Of a DNA stretch of 37,833 nucleotides, positions 27,163 to 35,973 are shown piece after piece (the stretch's first letter is position 1; each line of letters begins with the position of its first letter). Source of the DNA: a virus. Both the position numbers and the translations under genes were made by a program. The notes below the pieces were generated by a model that was given only the letters and a program-made list of their open reading frames with translations, did not search any database and was not told where the DNA came from. The DNA lies in IMG/VR virus record IMGVR_UViG_3300021371_000047, positions 1 through 37,833 of that record. The stretch is one strand, 5' to 3'.

Positions 27163-30078
27163 CTATTTGCTGTATATGTGATAATACGCACTGCGTATTG
27201 GTGAAGTACGTCTTTTTACACCTCTTAAGTATGCCGATATAACTGCTGGAGACGAAAGCCAATAATTGCCGCCGCCGCGGTCTGTACCAACAATATCAAT
27301 ATGTATAGCATTATCGCCCATATAACCATTTTTTGCGCCAACACCTCTGCCGCCGTTCGCAAAAAATTCTTCAATAAATTGTAAAAATCTAGGACTATCT
27401 TGAACAATTGTTTTGCCGGTTTTAAAATCATATATGTATATGTCAGCTGCACTTCCGTAATCGTGTCTCAGTGAGCCAGTTGCTACTTTTTGTGATCCAA
27501 CGTATCTGTTATCACCGCTTGCTCGTGCTCCTGGCGTTCTTTGCCATTCTGATTTAGGCATTTGCCCAGCACTAAATATTTCTACTTTTACATCACAAAT
27601 AGATGCAGTTTTATCTAATAATTGAATTAACTTAGGTTCGCAAGGACGATGTCTAAATTTTCCGCCAGATGGGCCTGCTTTTACAGCAGCTACATAATAT
27701 ACATTAGCAGTTTCGTCATAACCTTCTATCTTTGGCGGTACATATGGCTTAAACCCTCTAGCCTTAGCCATCGCCTCGTCCATTACTCCTTCTGAACCGA
27801 CTCTTACACTATCACCTTCGTCATTAGTCCAAACTGGTCCTGAAAAACCTTCCTCATTTGGTATGCTTGTAGCTGTTAGATCGCCGCCTGAGCCTGTTAC
27901 TCGTACACTTGCTTCGGCTACTGATGAATTTCTTAAGAAAGTATCTGGAGATATAAATCTATCAGCTGATGCTAACATTCCTGGGGCTTCTCTATCTGTC
28001 TGATCACGCTTAAACCCTAAAGGATTCATATTCTCATGATGTGGCCAAGGTTCATGTTGCGGGGCTCTCGGCACAATTGAATTATATGGTATAGGTTGTG
28101 TTACTCCTGGTAATACATAGGGTAACGTTATTTCAGGTAGTGGGCTTACTTTTGCTGGCATTTGAGGACTTCCGGCTTCGATTGCTTTTGCAGCATTAGC
28201 TGGTAGTAGTGCATCTACACCCTCAGTGGCGTCTGTTGCTGCTGCTGCTGTTGATGCAGCTGGTCCGTTAAAATGAATTTCAGCACCAGTAGATACAAAG
28301 TTAGCAGTTGCTTGAATATGTGTTTCGGCTCCACTTGTAATATGTGTACCAAGTCCTGATTTTGATTCTATATTTCTAGTACTTTCTGAAAAAATACTTC
28401 CTTCTGCTTTAGAATTTATATCAGCTGTTTTTGCTTGATTAAAAATAGATACTTCTGCAAGGCTATTAATATTTGCAGTTTTACTATGATTAAAAATATC
28501 AGTTTCTGCAATATTATGCATTTCACCAGTTACAGTTTTATTAAAAATACTTGTTTCTGCAGTATTGTGTATTGATCCTGTTGCAGTTTTGTTAAACATA
28601 TCTATACCAGCGGTGGTGTTTATATTTTCAACTGCGTTTGTTAAAATACTTATTCCGGCTCGATTGTTAATAGTACCGTCAACTGTTAATAGGTAATTTC
28701 CTGTAACATCGTCATAGATATTCGATCCGGCAGTTCTATATATCGACTGTGCTGCCTTTGTATGCAATGCACCGTCTATTGCTTCGTGGTACATATGTGA
28801 TCCACTAGACAAATGTGTATTTTTTGCAGCATTTGAAAATATACTATCATCTGCAGATAAATGACTACTGCCGCCAACGGTTATAGTATGTTCTGCACCT
28901 ACTAATAAACTTGTGTTATATGCACTTTCAATTTGCACTCTACCACTTTGTTTTTCTTGTTCAAAATGTTTTCCATCGCTCCAACGTGCTGATGCTTTCA
29001 TGTTTATATTACGACCAGCTTCTACATTAAAATCACGTTCTGCTGTAAAGTTAATATCAGTATCGCTCATAACACTTATACTATCTTGAGCATGTATGTC
29101 TATTTTACCATCAGACGACATTTCAATCCATGCAGTGCCTCTTGAATTTGCAATATAGATTAAATCTTCACTGTTATGCATCAATATCTGATGTCCTGTT
29201 CTAGTCCTAAATCTAATCATTTCATTTTGTGGAATAGTTTCGTCGCCGCCTTCTTCACTAATACGTTTGTTTACATATACAGGAGGGCCATCTTCAGCGT
29301 GGGTTGCTCTAATTAAATTCTGATCGCCGTCATCCATTACAAAACTACTACCACCTAGTCTGTTATATGGAATATCTATTCCGTCTATATCATAACCGTA
29401 TTTTGCTTTAGGATGGTCTTTACGTTTATCGAGTGGTCCAGGTGTACTCATACCAAAAACCATCGACGGTGCTTCTCGTCTAGCACTACTTGTAGTTGTA
29501 CCTCTTGTTTCGTCGTCTAACAAACCTTGTACTTGTAGCACTTCGGAAAAATCTTTATTGTAAGGTTTCTTAAAAAACTGAGGATCTGCTGCTGCACCAT
29601 CTTCTAACTTTTTATTATATTCACCTACAGGTAATTTTTTGTCTTTTAAATCTTCAGGAGTTTCTTCAGTATGTAACAGGGTAGATGCAGTTGCACCTGG
29701 CACCATCATATTCATATTATTATCTTGAATACATCCTATCCAATATCCGTATGCCGAGATGCCTTCTGCAAATATAACTAAAACACGAGATCCTACATCA
29801 GGCGGTACTGCCCAAAATCCATAACTTTTTTGTGTGCTTTGAAAATCGTCATTTTCTTTTAATCCTGATGCTGGTGTAACTCCATAAAACGGAGACAGAT
29901 ATTTGACAATCATTAATTGCCCACTTCTTTCAGGAAGATTACTCGAACTAGTACGTCTAATAAGTTCAACTTCTAACGTACCTTGCATATACGGATCTAA
30001 ATGATTTACAATAATTGCTTCATACGGGCCGCTATTGCTAATTGGTCCTTCTTGTACTGTTGTTCTTGTATAACTCAT
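27163..30078 (-). CDS. gp5: Baseplate central spike gp5 with a C-terminal M15-like peptidase and no internal lysozyme (971 aa)
   Basis: Residues ~1-130 are the gp5 OB-fold (VNHLDPYMQGTLEVEL, FWAVPPDVGSRVLVIFAEG, YGYWIGCIQD). The gp5 stem follows from about residue 290 (RFRTRTGHQILMHNSEDLIY, AWIEMSSDGKIDIHAQDSIS) and runs into a beta-helix with six 17-residue repeats (476-577). The T4 lysozyme domain expected between OB-fold and stem is missing; that stretch is an acidic linker. Instead, residues ~786-955 resemble a peptidase M15_3 domain: H872 and D879 in LRHDYGSAADIYI (the HxxGxAxD signature) and H926 in AIHIDIVG. It probably cuts peptide cross-links during penetration. The residue three before H926 is Asn rather than Glu, so activity is not certain. 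SD AAGGACA; 16 nt after the preceding gene. Confidence 0.92.
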   Translation of the reverse strand: MSYTRTTVQEGPISNSGPYEAIIVNHLDPYMQGTLEVELIRRTSSSNLPERSGQLMIVKYLSPFYGVTPASGLKENDDFQSTQKSYGFWAVPPDVGSRVLVIFAEGISAYGYWIGCIQDNNMNMMVPGATASTLLHTEETPEDLKDKKLPVGEYNKKLEDGAAADPQFFKKPYNKDFSEVLQVQGLLDDETRGTTTSSARREAPSMVFGMSTPGPLDKRKDHPKAKYGYDIDGIDIPYNRLGGSSFVMDDGDQNLIRATHAEDGPPVYVNKRISEEGGDETIPQNEMIRFRTRTGHQILMHNSEDLIYIANSRGTAWIEMSSDGKIDIHAQDSISVMSDTDINFTAERDFNVEAGRNINMKASARWSDGKHFEQEKQSGRVQIESAYNTSLLVGAEHTITVGGSSHLSADDSIFSNAAKNTHLSSGSHMYHEAIDGALHTKAAQSIYRTAGSNIYDDVTGNYLLTVDGTINNRAGISILTNAVENINTTAGIDMFNKTATGSIHNTAETSIFNKTVTGEMHNIAETDIFNHSKTANINSLAEVSIFNQAKTADINSKAEGSIFSESTRNIESKSGLGTHITSGAETHIQATANFVSTGAEIHFNGPAASTAAAATDATEGVDALLPANAAKAIEAGSPQMPAKVSPLPEITLPYVLPGVTQPIPYNSIVPRAPQHEPWPHHENMNPLGFKRDQTDREAPGMLASADRFISPDTFLRNSSVAEASVRVTGSGGDLTATSIPNEEGFSGPVWTNDEGDSVRVGSEGVMDEAMAKARGFKPYVPPKIEGYDETANVYYVAAVKAGPSGGKFRHRPCEPKLIQLLDKTASICDVKVEIFSAGQMPKSEWQRTPGARASGDNRYVGSQKVATGSLRHDYGSAADIYIYDFKTGKTIVQDSPRFLQFIEEFFANGGRGVGAKNGYMGDNAIHIDIVGTDRGGGNYWLSSPAVISAYLRGVKRRTSPIRSAYYHIYSK
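27214..27722 (-). other. M15_3-like zinc peptidase domain at the C-terminus of gp5
   Basis: Residues ~786-955 of gp5. Visible zinc-site candidates are H872 and D879 (SLRHDYGSAADIY) and H926 (AIHIDIVG), with a glycine-rich loop GGRGVGAKNGYMGD before the last one. The order and the 'HID' ending resemble the PF08291 group rather than VanX-type M15 enzymes. Confidence 0.65.
28348..28653 (-). repeat. Six tandem 17-residue (51-nt) beta-helix repeats in gp5
   Basis: Residues 476-577 are exactly 6 x 17, each unit near [SD]IFNKTxTGxxHNxAET. Examples are SIFNKTVTGEMHNIAET, DIFNHSKTANINSLAEV and SIFNQAKTADINSKAEG. The periodicity fits a beta-helical spike, with looser repeats upstream. The nucleotide sequences have diverged, so the array is protein-level. 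Confidence 0.85.
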
Positions 30079-30094
30079 TAAAGTTTGTCCTTAA

Positions 30095-32554
30095 TTATTG
30101 AATTCTTAATATTTGTACTCTGCCGTCATCAGTTTCTCGAAATGCAAATTGAGTAATGTCAAGTTTATATCTATAAATTTGCCTTACAGCTGATGCCTGA
30201 TTTCTAAAAAATTTGTCAGGTGCTGTAAGTTTTTCAATTACATCCTCAACTCGGCCTGTACCGTCATTAGCAAATCTTTTACTCGGGTGATCATATTCTA
30301 CTTCACCGCTGCGAGTTTTAATTTTAGTTTCATCTGGTGCTTCGCCAACTCTTACATTATTTTGATCAAACACACTACCGTCTCTTACACTATATGAACT
30401 ATTTACAATATCCAATAACTCTTGCCTATCGGTTGTGTTTTTTAATTCTTTTTCTTGGCGTGCTGCACTATTATTCTTATTGCTTGTACCAGAAGTAAAT
30501 GTTTCTGGTAATGGTTTATCAGTTATGCCAGTTAAGCTATCAGTCTGATTTATTATAGTAGGTATTTCGTTATATGTTGACCCTGCTGCAAACACGCCTT
30601 TCCATACATTTGATTTATTTTCTACATCTCTAAACTGATTCATATATTCATATCGTTTACCTGGGTTTGTTTCTATAAAAGGATCAACTCCGGTTGCTTG
30701 TACAAATACATTTCTAGCACTTGTTAGATCTACTTTACCTACTTTGCCTACAAAAAAAGATGCGGCGCTCTGTGCTGCAGGTATAGCTTGATTTAAGATA
30801 GCTGGATTGTTTAAAATATCTAATCCTGTAGACGATGCTACAGATTGGAATACTTTTTTTCCTGATATTCCTAAAAATCCTGCTGGTGAAAATGCACTGC
30901 CGCCATCATCTTTTAGTACTTGATCAAAAAATCTAGTAGGTGAGGATTTTAAATCAGTTAGTTGTGCATCAGAAAAGTTAGATATAACTGGTCCAAATCT
31001 ATTTCTTAATGCATTATTAGATGTTGTTGCATAAGATTTTACATAATTTGTTGTTAAGCCTGAAACGTTTTCACACATACCGACTATATTTGCGACTGAT
31101 GCTGTATCAGTTATTCCTACTTTACTTAGTTGGTCTTTTACTTGTTTTGCATTAACAAGTTTTTCTGCATCAGAAATAACTTTAGGAATTTCATCATAGC
31201 CGTGTACTGTAGGATTAGTAGAATCTTGTACTTCAGGATTATTACTATCATCCGCTACACCAGACTGAACTCCTGGTGGTGCATAATCAGGCATATCTTT
31301 TGTGGCTTTTTCTCCAAGGTGGCATACATCGCGTATTTTCTTGCCTAGTCTAAAATCATATCGATCATCTTGTGGATCTATTAATTCATATTTGTAAACA
31401 TCGTTTGCTTCAGGTAAATCAGAAGGTGTAGAAGGATAAGAATTTACACGCTTTCCTCCTGACGTTACTTGACCTGCACTTACCGCATGTTCTGTAACTC
31501 TTTTTTCAGATACTCCGACTGTAGGATTAGCTGTGTTGTCTCCGTTAACAGTAGCATCAACTCTAGTAGTTTTTCCTGTGCCACCTTTTTTTGCATCCTT
31601 AATACCTTGTAGAAATTCATCTGGTTTACCATGTGCTGAATTATCTAAAACTCCAGAATAATAACTTTCGCCTTTGGCTTTTCCGTTAACTGGCACCGGC
31701 AGAGGTATACTAGCAAATTCTTTACATAGATTTATCATAAAATCTATGTCAGTAAATTTTCCTAATTTCCATTTTTTATATTGTCTTAAATTATACAATC
31801 TCTTGATACATATTACATCTTGTATTTCAGGAGTAAATCGAGTAAAATCAATATCTAATTTAAGTGATCTAATAGTTTCAGCAAGAGGAGCCTTAATAAA
31901 CTGATATCTACCTACAGCACAACTAGTATTGCCATTACTTTTTAAAAGATCTAGTTGAAAAGTTTGCACCTGTCGTAGCGTTTTTGTTACTAATGACGGA
32001 TCAGAGCTGTTTGAATAATGTGCATTGTATCCTAAGTGGCCTGATTCGCCTTTGGCTATAAGATCTAGTAACGCTCTATCAATCGAATCGATTACAAATG
32101 CATCAAGACTTACAGGATTGTCTTCTATAGCCTCTCCTAAATTTTCACTATTTGTAATATCTAAAATTTCGTCAGTTGTTCCTTCTTTTTTTATAGTACT
32201 TGATGTGTTAAAAGAATTTATTCTTGCTGCGTTTGAGTCACCGACAATTACTGCTCCAGGGTATGCATTTCTTATATCTTCGGCACTTTGTAATTTTAAT
32301 AATTCAGGATTATTTTTACCATAATATAAATCAGTTACATCGTATGCAGTTGCACCTGCTGAAGTTGCTGCATTTTTTACCAAATCGTGTAAATCTGGAA
32401 ATCCTACTTCTGGATCGTTGTTTGGAGGTACTATAACTATATTAGTATATCCTTTTGTTTTAGCATTTTCAACAATCGCTGTTATATTCTCTGCGGTGTT
32501 AGACGTGTCATCTAAATCAGCTGTGCCAATTGCTATAATAATTGTATCACTCAT
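30095..32554 (-). CDS. Tail-associated multi-lytic protein: SGNH-like, GH104-like and GH19-like domains (819 aa)
   Basis: Residues ~1-125 resemble an SGNH hydrolase (IAIGTAD at 8-13, a TNIVIVPPNND strand, and GDSN at 105-108), though the motif order is unusual. Residues ~158-290 match the lambda-R type (GH104) transglycosylase: LLDLIAKGESG with candidate catalytic E170, AVGRYQFI (G215-R216-Y217-Q218), FTPEIQDVICI and FASIPLP. Residues ~478-605 resemble GH19/endolysin folds: MCENVSG (E495), NRFGPVISNFSD, GFLGISGKKVF (559-569), LDILNNPAIL. A second acidic residue in the GH19 part is not obvious. Lying between the hub candidate and gp5, it probably supplies the muramidase activity that gp5 lacks here. 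The start overlaps the upstream stop (TAATG) with SD AGGTGG. Confidence 0.82.
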   Translation of the reverse strand: MSDTIIIAIGTADLDDTSNTAENITAIVENAKTKGYTNIVIVPPNNDPEVGFPDLHDLVKNAATSAGATAYDVTDLYYGKNNPELLKLQSAEDIRNAYPGAVIVGDSNAARINSFNTSSTIKKEGTTDEILDITNSENLGEAIEDNPVSLDAFVIDSIDRALLDLIAKGESGHLGYNAHYSNSSDPSLVTKTLRQVQTFQLDLLKSNGNTSCAVGRYQFIKAPLAETIRSLKLDIDFTRFTPEIQDVICIKRLYNLRQYKKWKLGKFTDIDFMINLCKEFASIPLPVPVNGKAKGESYYSGVLDNSAHGKPDEFLQGIKDAKKGGTGKTTRVDATVNGDNTANPTVGVSEKRVTEHAVSAGQVTSGGKRVNSYPSTPSDLPEANDVYKYELIDPQDDRYDFRLGKKIRDVCHLGEKATKDMPDYAPPGVQSGVADDSNNPEVQDSTNPTVHGYDEIPKVISDAEKLVNAKQVKDQLSKVGITDTASVANIVGMCENVSGLTTNYVKSYATTSNNALRNRFGPVISNFSDAQLTDLKSSPTRFFDQVLKDDGGSAFSPAGFLGISGKKVFQSVASSTGLDILNNPAILNQAIPAAQSAASFFVGKVGKVDLTSARNVFVQATGVDPFIETNPGKRYEYMNQFRDVENKSNVWKGVFAAGSTYNEIPTIINQTDSLTGITDKPLPETFTSGTSNKNNSAARQEKELKNTTDRQELLDIVNSSYSVRDGSVFDQNNVRVGEAPDETKIKTRSGEVEYDHPSKRFANDGTGRVEDVIEKLTAPDKFFRNQASAVRQIYRYKLDITQFAFRETDDGRVQILRIQ
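30740..31123 (-). other. GH19/endolysin-like domain in the 819-aa protein
   Basis: Residues ~478-605: MCENVSG with candidate catalytic E495, then LRNRFGPVI, GFLGISGKKVFQSVAS and LDILNNPAIL. The GFLGISGKKVF segment parallels the G[LF]xQ[IL]TGRxNY strand of GH19-type endolysins. The Gln and Arg of that motif are replaced, so it may be diverged or inactive. Confidence 0.5.
31685..32083 (-). other. GH104 (lambda R-like) transglycosylase domain in the 819-aa protein
   Basis: Residues ~158-290. E170 in AKGESGHLGYN, the GRYQFI motif at 215-220, the FTPEIQDV segment and the CKEFASIPLP ending follow lambda R endolysin in order and approximate spacing. Confidence 0.68.
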
Positions 32555-35500
32555 TATAAACCACCTACTATTCTACCATCAACAAATTTAGCATTAGTTC
32601 CTGCAATAACACCGGTTCCTGTTGGTGTATTTGTTTGATTTGGTACACGCATTAACGAAAGATTTTGTGTAAATTGTCCATTGTTAAATGTATGTGTAAT
32701 ACCCCAACAATTAAACAGTCCACTAAACGGCTTTACTAGTTCAGGCATTCCCATTGTAAAAACTCCGTTCAGTTGAGGATAATCTAAAGGTGTTCTGAAA
32801 TTTATTACAATACTTAAATCTTGGTATCTAAAATCAGCACGGCCATCAATAGACAAATTCTTTCCAACTAGTTTTTTTCTTTTATTTCCTGCATCACTTG
32901 GCAAGTAATACGGATCTCCCCAAATTGACAAATCAGCTGTGACCATATTAAGAGGAGAATTTATTAAATTTGAATAGTGTTCTTCTGCTCTATTACGTTT
33001 TGCTAATTCATCAGGATTAGTCGACTTTTTTGCTCCATTAAGAAAGTTTGATTCTTGTTTTATACCTAGTTCTACTGTTGATGTTAATTCATTTTTTTCT
33101 CTCGAATTAGCACCTTCGTATTTTTGATCTTTATCTCGCTGAGCACTTAGTGTAGCCTCGCCTGCACTAACTGCGCCTTTGTTAAAATCAACTAATACTA
33201 ATTCAGTAAATGCATTGTTAAAATTAATATTAAAATCTAAAATATCTTCATTTTTTCCTGAATAGATGTAGTTGTATTCTTTATCAGCACTTGCTTTTCG
33301 TTCAGGTATTGCTGTCGGAGCTTCTTGTGCTCCTTGTATTTTTGATTCATCAATTTTATACGGAACAACACAGTACACATAAGTCATTCTAGGACGTCCT
33401 AGGTCTGGATTAATTTCTTCTTCATCTTCAATAAAAACCATTTGTTCTATTTTAAAATAATCTATCATACCTGCTTCGGTTTTTTGTAAATCATGTACAT
33501 ACTGACAATCAATAGTTACATCAGTAATAATACTCGAAACTCGATCTCCTTGTCCGTATTGATAAAATTGTTTATTAGAAAATTCTGGAATGTCGGGAAT
33601 ATCGTACTCTATTCCGAAATTTCTAGAAAGTTCACTTTCAGTAGGTTTCTGAGCAGCATTTCTTGTGCGGGCATTATCGTCAAGTACAGCACTAAGTCCT
33701 ATGCTATTGATATTTTCAGGTCTACTACCCCATATTTTTAAATTTCTAAAATACTTTGCTGATTTTGATGCTGTACGTTTAGCAAAAATTTGAGATTGTA
33801 TATCTTGTGCTTGATTAGTACGCCCTGACATTACAGCTTCGTTTTGTCTAAATTCTAAAGCACTATTTTTTGTCTCAGCTATATCTAAAGATTTATTTCT
33901 ACGTCTACCTTCTTGATCATAAAATTCCATAACTTCAGCTTTTGATGCATTAACATTATCTAGCGCATCATAAATATCTCCAGAATCATGTGGGAATAAA
34001 ATTAAATATCTATCATACCCAGAAATTAATTGCTTATCTTCAGCATTTTCAAATAATGAATTAATTGATGCTGTTATACTGTCTTCACTTGTTTCTAAAA
34101 CTTCATGTACTAGCCTACCTGATGCAGATATATCAGTTTTTATTTGATCAACTCCATCTTTAAATGCAACTTCAGAATAAATTACTGCTCGACATGAATA
34201 CTTACTACCAGATCCGTCAACATCAAACTCTACATTAGTAATCATTATAGGAAGATAACTTGGTACAATTTCATTTGCAGTTAGATTACCCAATGCATCA
34301 TAACCTGCAAATTCTATTTTTAGACAAAATGGTAAGTTTTGAAAACTGCCGAATTTTAATTCTTTTGCACTTTCTCTAATAACTTCTAAAAACTGTCCCA
34401 TTGAATACGGTTCAATAATATCAAACGTTACAGCCGTGCCTAATGTTATGCCAGTGTTTTGATTAGGAGCTACAGCAGATTCAATACTTACATTGTCAAT
34501 AAAGAATTCCATATGTCCGCCTAAGTCTTCTTCCATTTGAGTTTGCATTTTTATATCTGTCTGGCCTCCTCCTGATTTACATATGATGCGCTGTAGTCCG
34601 TTTTTAACATATTCATCTGGAAAGTTTAGTTCTTTAGGAGATAAGATTCCTAACGAAATAATATAATTGTAACTATTGTATTCTCTTAGTTTATTACCTA
34701 ATTTTCTTGATCCATCTGATCCAGATTTAAGTGGAATGTTTAATTTTGTTAAAACTGATTCTACTGAACTATAATTTGCTGTTAAATCATTTGTTATATT
34801 TTCTATTTTTTGAAATGCCTTTGTTGCAAATGCCTCAACATCAGGATTTATCCAATCTGACGGATTGTACAACTTAATATTTTGTGTTCCGCCAAACGCT
34901 CCTAGTGTTTGCCCAAATGTTTTTGAAATAGCATTGCCAAATACACCGCCTAATCCTACATTATCTAGTACATTTAATTTATTACCAATTACATTAGAAA
35001 TTGCAGCGCCAGCAAGACCTTTTGCAATATCTTGAGGGTTAGATTTAGAAAGTTGTGTAGCAGAATTAATTAAATTTACTCCTGCTGATAATTTTCCTAA
35101 CGGTGAACTTGTATTAGATAACGTGTTAAAAGAACTTACTGTATTCATTAACGGACTTGTTGCGCCGAACGAGTTTAGAACGTTAGACAAAGGTGTTGTA
35201 ATATTACTAATTGAAGTAGGAACTCCAGGTATCGCCACATTAGTTGCATACCCCATTCTTTTACTAATTTGATCAACTCCTAAGTTTCCAAACTGAGAAT
35301 TTATTGCTGTGTTTAGACTTGGTATTTTTCCGGCTAATGCAGACACGCCAGCTGCGGCAACAACAGACGTTGCATTTAAGCCTGCTATTGCATTTGGCAA
35401 TTTTGGACTTATTGTTTTTTTAGCAGAATCAACTAACGATTGTACTGCATTAATATTAGGATCAGTAGCGGTTACTGTTGTTGCTAAAAATTTACTATTT

Positions 35501-35679
35501 TCATCAGTAAGCTCACCTAGCGAAAGATTTAAGTTTGAACCTAAAGAGCTTTTTAAGCCTGTTGCTGTTTTGTTTTTTATACTATTTGCACTTACTGCTT
35601 GAGTAACTGTTGATGTGCCTTTTGATGCACTAGTTACCGCAAGAGCACTAACTGCTAAATTTAGTAAATTCTTTGCCAT
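32554..35679 (-). CDS. Putative baseplate hub protein (1041 aa)
   Basis: No clear T4 homologue is recognised by eye. The first ~330 residues are rich in Ala, Ser, Thr, Asn and Gly, with short hydrophobic runs (SVVAAAGVSALAG) and a repeated NTLSNTSSPLGK style; they may be an extended or membrane-active tail. From about residue 335 the protein is globular (NSYNYIISLGILSPKELN, DVDGSGSKYSCRAVIYSEVA). The C-terminus has GLFNCWGITHTFNNGQFTQN followed by LSLMR, which fits the closing strands of tail hub proteins (gpD/gp27 class: W.V..V.H.F..G.FTxxLxLxR). Together with its place between gp53 and the lytic/spike genes, this suggests the gp27-like hub role. It follows gp53 directly (TAA then ATG) and overlaps the lytic gene. 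Tail structural: likely; hub: moderate. Confidence 0.8.
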   Translation of the reverse strand: MAKNLLNLAVSALAVTSASKGTSTVTQAVSANSIKNKTATGLKSSLGSNLNLSLGELTDENSKFLATTVTATDPNINAVQSLVDSAKKTISPKLPNAIAGLNATSVVAAAGVSALAGKIPSLNTAINSQFGNLGVDQISKRMGYATNVAIPGVPTSISNITTPLSNVLNSFGATSPLMNTVSSFNTLSNTSSPLGKLSAGVNLINSATQLSKSNPQDIAKGLAGAAISNVIGNKLNVLDNVGLGGVFGNAISKTFGQTLGAFGGTQNIKLYNPSDWINPDVEAFATKAFQKIENITNDLTANYSSVESVLTKLNIPLKSGSDGSRKLGNKLREYNSYNYIISLGILSPKELNFPDEYVKNGLQRIICKSGGGQTDIKMQTQMEEDLGGHMEFFIDNVSIESAVAPNQNTGITLGTAVTFDIIEPYSMGQFLEVIRESAKELKFGSFQNLPFCLKIEFAGYDALGNLTANEIVPSYLPIMITNVEFDVDGSGSKYSCRAVIYSEVAFKDGVDQIKTDISASGRLVHEVLETSEDSITASINSLFENAEDKQLISGYDRYLILFPHDSGDIYDALDNVNASKAEVMEFYDQEGRRRNKSLDIAETKNSALEFRQNEAVMSGRTNQAQDIQSQIFAKRTASKSAKYFRNLKIWGSRPENINSIGLSAVLDDNARTRNAAQKPTESELSRNFGIEYDIPDIPEFSNKQFYQYGQGDRVSSIITDVTIDCQYVHDLQKTEAGMIDYFKIEQMVFIEDEEEINPDLGRPRMTYVYCVVPYKIDESKIQGAQEAPTAIPERKASADKEYNYIYSGKNEDILDFNINFNNAFTELVLVDFNKGAVSAGEATLSAQRDKDQKYEGANSREKNELTSTVELGIKQESNFLNGAKKSTNPDELAKRNRAEEHYSNLINSPLNMVTADLSIWGDPYYLPSDAGNKRKKLVGKNLSIDGRADFRYQDLSIVINFRTPLDYPQLNGVFTMGMPELVKPFSGLFNCWGITHTFNNGQFTQNLSLMRVPNQTNTPTGTGVIAGTNAKFVDGRIVGGL

Positions 35680-35973
35680 TTAGATTCCTAAACTTTTTTG
35701 TAAATTATTACCTTGAGGAAGATATATTTTTGTTCCTGCTACAAAATCAAATATTGGATCTTTTAGTATGTTCATATTTCTTTGTGCAAATACCCACCAA
35801 AGATCTTTTGACCCATACAGATCATTCGCTAAAAGATCAGGTCTATATGTGTAAACATTTGTAATTTCATATAGTATATCAGTCGGTGATGACGGAACTG
35901 GTCTCGGAGTAAAAATATCTAAATATCCTGCTGCGGTAACTTCTGTTGATCCATAAAAACTAAGTGTTGACAT
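35680..35973 (-). CDS. gp53: Baseplate wedge protein gp53 (short form, 97 aa)
   Basis: The product has the conserved gp53 core: ITNVYTYRPDLLANDLYGS, DLWWVFAQRNMNIL and DPIFDFVAGTKIYLP. This is also a LysM-like layout ending in a TKIYLP strand. It is half the length of T4 gp53 (196 aa) but keeps the part that recurs in marine T4-like phages. gp53 clamps adjacent wedges and binds gp25 and gp6, which are encoded downstream. The start overlaps the upstream stop (TAATG), so it is translationally coupled to the tube-cap-like gene. Confidence 0.88.
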   Translation of the reverse strand: MSTLSFYGSTEVTAAGYLDIFTPRPVPSSPTDILYEITNVYTYRPDLLANDLYGSKDLWWVFAQRNMNILKDPIFDFVAGTKIYLPQGNNLQKSLGI

